Positions 59,647 to 64,000 of a stretch of DNA of 64,000 bases are shown piece after piece. The DNA is taken from assembly GCA_946415755.1 (NCBI GenBank), contig CAMKTS010000007.1, forward strand, positions 1-64,000, written 5' to 3'. The stretch is from an uncultured Prevotella sp. Lineage in GTDB: Bacteria; Bacteroidota; Bacteroidia; Bacteroidales; Bacteroidaceae. Numbering within the stretch: position 1 is the first letter of the stretch; every line of letters starts with the position of its first letter. The translations under genes and the position numbers were made by a program. Under the pieces are notes generated by a model, which saw only the letters and a list, made by a program, of their open reading frames with translations, was not told the DNA's origin and did no database searches.

Positions 59647-59678
59647 CAAAGATACGAACTATTTTATGAATGAGCAAA
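59647..59678 (-). promoter_or_regulatory. Promoter of the GH16 gene
   Basis: On the minus strand TTTG (59675-59678), 20-bp spacer, TATCTTTG (59647-59654), with a leader of about 30 nt. Confidence 0.85.
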
Positions 59679-59695
59679 TAATTTGCCGATTATGT

Positions 59696-60829
59696 TCAAG
59701 CGTCTTTCTCCCTGACACGGTGTAGCAGCAGATCGCCACAGGCCGACTCTACTTCATCGAAGATTTCACGACAACGTTGTTCTTTCATTTTTATCTTCAT
59801 ACCAACAGCAATCATGTCCGATAACGAAGGATGACCAGTTCCGTTGACAGAAGTAGCATGCTCGCCGTTATATCCTTCGGTGCAAAGCGTCAAGTCGTAG
59901 GCCGGTGCCAGATGCCAGCTATAGCGACCTTGCCCTTCCTCGCGGACATAATAGCTGAAGTTCTTGCAATGGTCATCTTTGTTCTCTGTCAGGTAGTTAA
60001 ACACCATCCGGCGATACATTTCTTCAACCTCACGGGCACTTTGAGTCAGAAATCCAGTCAATGCCAGCAGATTGCCGTAATCAAGAACAGGATTGGCCAG
60101 CGAAAGTCCCAGCAGTCCACCTGCCGTAGCAGTATGTACACGCTGCCCGTCGGCAGTCATATCAAAACGACGTGTAGCAAAATAGCGTCCGTTCATCAAC
60201 TTGAAGTCAGGCACCTCGATGCCGCATTCCCTTGCCACCTTATTATAATGGTACTCCTGCTGACCGATGTCCTTTGGGTCGTAGGTATGACGGAACTTCA
60301 CCAGCCAATGACCTTCGGAATCGTGGAATATAGCCTTGGGACGGGCCCCTCCGCTATTTCCGCTATTATACAGCAACAGTCCGGCATCTTCGTCCTGCCG
60401 TTCCTTCAAAACCTCCAACGCCTTCTCCTGCAGCATATCGAGGTCGGAAACTTCGCCTCCCCGTTGGATAGTTGTCTGTGGATGGTATGTCAAAGCACCC
60501 ATACCTTCACTGCCGACAATGCTCAATCTATCTAGCGAAGACATGTTTGCATCGTTAATCCCTTCACGCATCAGGGTCTTATGCAGCAGATAGCGTCCGT
60601 AGCCATCAGGCATGCTGTCTTCGAAGATGCCAAAATTGCCATAGAACGGCTGGGGTTTAGCTATGAACACGCCCTGCCTCAATGGCAGTTCCAAGGGCGA
60701 GATGCTGAAACCGTCCACAATCCATGCCTTGTCGTATTCAAAGGCACAGAGTTTGTCATCAGGTGTCAGCGACAGAATGCCGACTATCCTATCATGATAT
60801 TTTACCGTCAGTATATCTGTCTCTTTCAT
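59696..60829 (-). CDS. hipA: HipA-type serine/threonine kinase toxin
   Basis: 377 residues. The N-terminal HipA_N-like domain covers about 1-105 (YHDRIVGILSLTPDDKLCAF). The kinase domain has LYNSGNSGGARPKAIF (P-loop-like Ser loop), the catalytic NYLTENKDDHCKNFSYY (N/D residues), and LAPAYDLT (metal-binding Asp). HipA phosphorylates a tRNA synthetase and slows growth. It overlaps the antitoxin gene by four bases (ATGA), the usual arrangement with tight coupling. Confidence 0.92.
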   Translation of the reverse strand: MKETDILTVKYHDRIVGILSLTPDDKLCAFEYDKAWIVDGFSISPLELPLRQGVFIAKPQPFYGNFGIFEDSMPDGYGRYLLHKTLMREGINDANMSSLDRLSIVGSEGMGALTYHPQTTIQRGGEVSDLDMLQEKALEVLKERQDEDAGLLLYNSGNSGGARPKAIFHDSEGHWLVKFRHTYDPKDIGQQEYHYNKVARECGIEVPDFKLMNGRYFATRRFDMTADGQRVHTATAGGLLGLSLANPVLDYGNLLALTGFLTQSAREVEEMYRRMVFNYLTENKDDHCKNFSYYVREEGQGRYSWHLAPAYDLTLCTEGYNGEHATSVNGTGHPSLSDMIAVGMKIKMKEQRCREIFDEVESACGDLLLHRVREKDA

Positions 60830-61164
60830 TCTTTCCGATAGGCTTTCTTTTTGTTTGTATTCTTTCTGATTTGTGTCAGTTCTTCCATAGTGGAATACTT
60901 AGGTGCTGCAAACAAGTTCTTCACTTCTGCGGCATATCCCAAAGCAAGGGCAAGTGCTATCAGGTTTTTTAGCGAGATAAGCCCTTTCTGTTCAAATCTC
61001 ACTACATTACTGACAGCCACATCTGCCATCTCAGCCAACTGTTCACGCGTCAGATTCTTCTCAATCCTTCTACGCCTGAAATCTGCGGCCATTTTCTGCG
61101 ACACATCGTCAACAGACTCTAACGTATAGTTGTCAAGAACTGACAACATATTAGTCGTTTCCAT
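60826..61164 (-). CDS. hipB: HipB-type XRE antitoxin
   Basis: 112 residues from METTNMLSVL; apparent upstream starts lie before or within the promoter. The XRE helix-turn-helix is DFRRRRIEKNLTREQLAEMA, then DVAVSNVVRFEQKGLISL. The C-terminal tail is basic (KNTNKKKAYRKE). It binds HipA and its own promoter. The tail is longer than in E. coli HipB. Confidence 0.9.
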   Translation of the reverse strand: METTNMLSVLDNYTLESVDDVSQKMAADFRRRRIEKNLTREQLAEMADVAVSNVVRFEQKGLISLKNLIALALALGYAAEVKNLFAAPKYSTMEELTQIRKNTNKKKAYRKE

Positions 61165-61202
61165 ATAAACAATCCAACAAAAGAATAATATCTTATCTGT
61201 TG

Positions 61203-61234
61203 CAAAGGTACGAAAAACCATTGAGACCAGCAAA
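61203..61234 (-). promoter_or_regulatory. Promoter of hipBA
   Basis: On the minus strand TTTG (61231-61234), 20-bp spacer, TACCTTTG (61203-61210). About 35 nt of leader before ATG 61164. Confidence 0.82.
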
Positions 61235-61262
61235 TTTTTTAGCGAAAAATTTCGCAAGTGTC

Positions 61263-61718
61263 TTACCAATCCCATTCTTCTTGCTCACCATCGTAGACGA
61301 AGGGACCCTCGTAGCCGTACTGGCGACAGATGCGCTCGATGGTCTGTTGGGCCTCTGGGTCGATGAGGTGCTTGCCGTTACGCATCTGGTAGTAATACTT
61401 GCGGTTGAAGAGCTGGATAAGTTGGGCGCGGATGGCATGCTCCTGCCGGCCAGTCATCTGGTCGTAGAAGTGGAGCATGCCGCGTTGGCACAAGACACGG
61501 ACGGCAGGACGGTGGAGCGGGCACTGGCCGCTCTTCACCAGTTCGTTTCTCGGATTGACAGCCTCACAGCAGATCAGGCGACTGTCGACATACTGCCCAG
61601 CAAGCCAGCGCAGGCAGTCTTCACGATGTGTACAATGGTCGATGAAACACACTAAGTAACGGGCAGCCTTCTCTCGCAGCTGCTCTTCTTGGTTGACTGT
61701 CGGGATGTTCTTCTTCAT
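61263..61718 (-). CDS. Small Cys-rich protein, DUF6078-like
   Basis: 151 residues from MKKNIPTVNQEEQLREKAAR. It has CFIDHCTHREDCLRWLAGQY, then LICCEAVNPRN and SGQCPLHRPA, a set of Cys and His residues that could bind a metal. The middle has QLIQLFNRKYYYQMRNGKHLI and the end is acidic (YDGEQEEWDW). It resembles DUF6078 proteins of Bacteroidales, whose function is unknown. It has its own promoter, and hipBA follows it on the same strand with a separate one. Confidence 0.65.
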   Translation of the reverse strand: MKKNIPTVNQEEQLREKAARYLVCFIDHCTHREDCLRWLAGQYVDSRLICCEAVNPRNELVKSGQCPLHRPAVRVLCQRGMLHFYDQMTGRQEHAIRAQLIQLFNRKYYYQMRNGKHLIDPEAQQTIERICRQYGYEGPFVYDGEQEEWDW

Positions 61719-61739
61719 GCTTTTTTCATTTTTTCGGTA

Positions 61740-61770
61740 CAAAGGTAGTCATTTTATGTGATAGTACAAA
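61740..61770 (-). promoter_or_regulatory. Promoter of the DUF6078-like gene
   Basis: On the minus strand TTTG (61767-61770), 19-bp spacer, TACCTTTG (61740-61747), about 20 bases before the ATG. Confidence 0.82.
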
Positions 61771-61804
61771 ATAAATTTCAGAGAAAATAATAAAAAATTA
61801 GGTT

Positions 61805-62217
61805 AAGCCTACATAAGACAAGCTATCTTTCTTATTATCAAATCGTTAATTGATGTAGGCTGCCTGCATAAGCCTGCATGCAGCCTACAAAATTACTATT
61901 TTTGACGAATTATTTACCACAGCTTTTAGTATTTTTATCTATATCAAATTGATTTTCAGACAGTTCCATAAAAGCAAATTTAGAGGTTACTAACTGTAAC
62001 CATCGGGGTTACTGTCAGTAACCATGCAGGTTACCATGATAAAGAGCCTACTTACTGATGTGAACGTATGCTTTATTTCAATAAACCGATGGTTGGCGAA
62101 GAGGGCGAACAAACCTGTTTTTACTCATCTTATGTGGGCTATATGTAGGCTTATGCAGGCAGCCTACATAAGCTAACTGACTGGAATTACGCAACTTAAT
62201 TCCAAATATGTAGGCTG
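61805..62217. repeat. Repeat-rich non-coding region: TGTAGGCT and GGTTAC families
   Basis: TGTAGGCT or its complement occurs at 61807-61813 (partial, AAGCCTACATAAG), 61854, 61882, 62144, 62161 and 62209. The block 61854-61878 is a 24/25 inverted copy of 62144-62168. Between them GGTTAC half-sites form GGTTAC-N5-GTAACC (61985-62001), a perfect 17-bp palindrome GGTTACTG-T-CAGTAACC (62007-62023) and GGTTACC (62029-62035). No gene is seen in 61771-62313. The layout resembles iterons or operator arrays. Confidence 0.7.
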
Positions 62218-62253
62218 AATCAATTTTTCAATAAAAATTTCATGTGAATTTTA

Positions 62254-62285
62254 CTTGCACAAATCAAATTTAATTCGTACCTTTG
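62254..62285 (+). promoter_or_regulatory. Promoter of the VirE/VapE-type gene
   Basis: CTTG (62254-62257, one mismatch), 20-bp spacer, TACCTTTG (62278-62285), 28 bases before the ATG. Confidence 0.7.
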
Positions 62286-62313
62286 CAGCATAGTAACAAA
62301 AACAACAAAACCT

Positions 62314-64000
62314 ATGAAAAAGATCACACTGATAAAAGACTACCGCAACAAGGAGACACTCAGTCTCACTGACCTTGAAACACTGGTGGAAAGCATCCGC
62401 TCGTGCCAGTACACCACCCAGGTGAACCAGCTGCGCCGCATCTATCCGCTCACCATCGGAAAGCGCGCCGCCGACGGCTCACTCACCGTATGGCTGAACG
62501 AGGTGAAAGGTCTGCCGCGCATCTGCTTCGCCCTCGTGATGAGCACACACCATAAAAACCGCCTGGTAAAAGACTACACAGGGTTGGTGCTCTTAGAGGT
62601 GAACAACCTGACGGGCCAGGACGAGGCGGCAGCCATCAGGCGTGCAGCAGCAGAGATGCCCCAAACGCTGCTGGCCTTTGTGGGAGCCAGCGGGCAGTCG
62701 GTGAAAATCGTCTGCCGAGGCGAGCTGTTCCCAAAAGAGGAGCAGCGACTGCCCAACGACGAGGAAAGCACCCGCCTGTTCCACCAAAACCTATACGAAC
62801 GGGCGCGGCTGATATACAACGGACAGCTGGGCGTGACCATTGAGAAGCTGGAGCCGCTGCCAGAGCGCATCTGCTACATGGCCGCCGACGCGCAGGTGTA
62901 CTACAACCCGCTGGCGATGCCCATCTACGCCAAGGCCGAACAGCCCACGGGGGAGATGGTATACAGACCGTCAACCTTTGAGCAGACACAGGGCGAGGAG
63001 GGAATGCTGCGCTATCACACGCTGCATACGGCATACGAGTTCAACCTGACGAAGGCATACGACGAGGCAGAAGGCATCGCCGACGAGGACGAGAAATGTC
63101 ACGTGGTGCTCACCCGACTGGCCGACATGTGCGAGAAAACGGGCATACCGATGGCCATCGCCCAACGGTTCACGCTGATACAGTCGTGGCTGGGCAAGGA
63201 TCAGCTGCTGGTACGCAAGGTGTTCGAGAACGCCTACCGTCGCCAACACACACAGAAATACCAGGAGCGGAGGGCGCTGTCAGCCACGAGGTTCGTGCCG
63301 GCAGAGGCTCTGCTGACACAGAAGATCAACATCTTCCTGAACGAGAACTACGAGGTGCGCAAGAACGTGATGCGCGGCGTGGCAGAGTTCCGCAGCCGCA
63401 CAGGACTGGGATTCGCCTTCCGCGACCTGACGGAGGAGGCCCGCAACTCCATCACCATGCGCGCCCTGGAACTGGGCATCAAGTGCTGGGACAAGGACAT
63501 ACGGCGCTACGTCAACTCTGACGACATCACACTCTACGACCCGCTGAACGAATACCTCGACAGGCTGACACCGTGGGACGGCGAAGACCGCGTCGGCGAG
63601 CTGGCCGAAAGAATACCAACCGACTACGAAGAGTGGCCGCACATGTTCCGCATCTGGATGCGCTCGATGGTGGCTATGTGGCTCGGCAAGGGACAACTGA
63701 CAGGCAACGCACTCGTACCATTATTAATAGGAAGGCAGGGCTGCGGAAAGTCCAGCTTCTGCCGCATCCTGCTGCCGAAGGAGCTGACCGACTATTACAA
63801 CGACCGCATCAACTTCAAGAACGAGAGCGACCTCAACCTCGGCCTCACCTCGTTCGGACTCATCAATCTCGACGAGTTCGACAAAATCACCCAGCGGCAG
63901 CAGATTGTGCTGAAGTACCTCCTCTCAACCGCCGAGCTGAAGTACCGCCCACCCTACGGCAAGGCCTACTCCGCCCACCGCCGCTATGCCTCGTTCATCG
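62314..64000 (+). CDS. VirE N-terminal/VapE-type primase-helicase protein (3' end outside window)
   Basis: 562 complete codons are present with no stop. The N-terminal part (about 1-200) has VMSTHHKNRLVKDYTGLVLLEVNNL and LLAFVGASGQSVKIVCRG, typical of the BT4734/BF3469-type primase-like domain of Bacteroidales. From about 380 the VapE-like P-loop domain starts: NEYLDRLTPWDGEDRVGELA, Walker A GRQGCGKSSFC (about 475-485), and Walker B LINLDEFDK. Such proteins occur in integrated elements and phage satellites and are thought to help replication. Start ATG 62314 lies just after the promoter. The upstream repeats would fit an origin or a control region. Confidence 0.88.
   Translation, partial: MKKITLIKDYRNKETLSLTDLETLVESIRSCQYTTQVNQLRRIYPLTIGKRAADGSLTVWLNEVKGLPRICFALVMSTHHKNRLVKDYTGLVLLEVNNLTGQDEAAAIRRAAAEMPQTLLAFVGASGQSVKIVCRGELFPKEEQRLPNDEESTRLFHQNLYERARLIYNGQLGVTIEKLEPLPERICYMAADAQVYYNPLAMPIYAKAEQPTGEMVYRPSTFEQTQGEEGMLRYHTLHTAYEFNLTKAYDEAEGIADEDEKCHVVLTRLADMCEKTGIPMAIAQRFTLIQSWLGKDQLLVRKVFENAYRRQHTQKYQERRALSATRFVPAEALLTQKINIFLNENYEVRKNVMRGVAEFRSRTGLGFAFRDLTEEARNSITMRALELGIKCWDKDIRRYVNSDDITLYDPLNEYLDRLTPWDGEDRVGELAERIPTDYEEWPHMFRIWMRSMVAMWLGKGQLTGNALVPLLIGRQGCGKSSFCRILLPKELTDYYNDRINFKNESDLNLGLTSFGLINLDEFDKITQRQQIVLKYLLSTAELKYRPPYGKAYSAHRRYASFI

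Noticed and set aside
61854..62217. CRISPR array in the repeat-rich gap
   Set aside because: The repeats are few, unevenly spaced, in both orientations and lack regular spacers; no cas gene is near.

Overview
The window looks like a chromosomal segment of a Bacteroidales bacterium, most likely Prevotella in the broad sense. The signs are: recurrent promoters of the Bacteroidetes form TTTG-N19/20-TAnnTTTG (about a dozen here), few Shine-Dalgarno sites, an outer membrane TonB/porin repertoire, a type Ibeta DAHP synthase fused to chorismate mutase, a tmRNA with tag GETKYALAA, and many secreted plant-glycan hydrolases (GH115, GH127, GH141-like, GH78, GH16).

Layout. 1-2.4 kb: end of an MFS transporter, a small heat shock protein behind a sigma-54-type promoter, and an IS982-family element that has cut off an integrase gene. 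2.6-8.4 kb: pyruvate phosphate dikinase, an RlmD-type rRNA methyltransferase and an OprP-like porin. 8.4-15.1 kb: a glycan-surface locus (flippase, three glycosyltransferases, and a divergent CapD/FlaA1-type nucleotide-sugar dehydratase). 14.9-21.6 kb: outer membrane proteins, a TPR protein, and a BlaI repressor with an M56 peptidase/TonB fusion. 21.9-28.4 kb: a GH115 glucuronidase, then a small lipid module (acyltransferase, ketosynthase, ACP) and a DMT exporter. 28.5-32.7 kb: the Phe/Tyr operon (pheA, aminotransferase, DAHP synthase-chorismate mutase, tyrA). It is preceded by a leader peptide with eight aromatic residues in a row of nine and by a full attenuator. 32.8-43.4 kb: C1 peptidase, MGH1-type hydrolase, MscS channel and a three-gene pectin-type hydrolase cluster. 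43.5-46.1 kb: M6 metalloprotease with dockerin repeats, directly downstream of ssrA. 46.3-58.8 kb: a Wzx/Wzy-type capsule or exopolysaccharide locus with SLBB export protein, Wzz, flippase, polymerase, glycosyltransferases, MBOAT and SGNH acetylation proteins, and gene stumps that mark past recombination. 58.8-64 kb: GH16, hipBA, a small DUF6078-like protein, a repeat-rich non-coding stretch and the start of a VirE/VapE-type primase-helicase gene.

How it works together. Two loci build surface polysaccharide, several secreted enzymes attack plant cell wall glycans, and the aromatic amino acid operon appears to be controlled by ribosome stalling. The most notable non-coding features are the pheA attenuator, the sigma-54 promoter with helically phased upstream sites before hsp20, the mirrored promoters between ssrA and the capsule locus, the repeats before the VirE/VapE gene, and simple-sequence repeats inserted in frame inside several unrelated enzymes.

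No rRNA, tRNA or CRISPR array was seen. All family calls come from reading motifs; no search was run.
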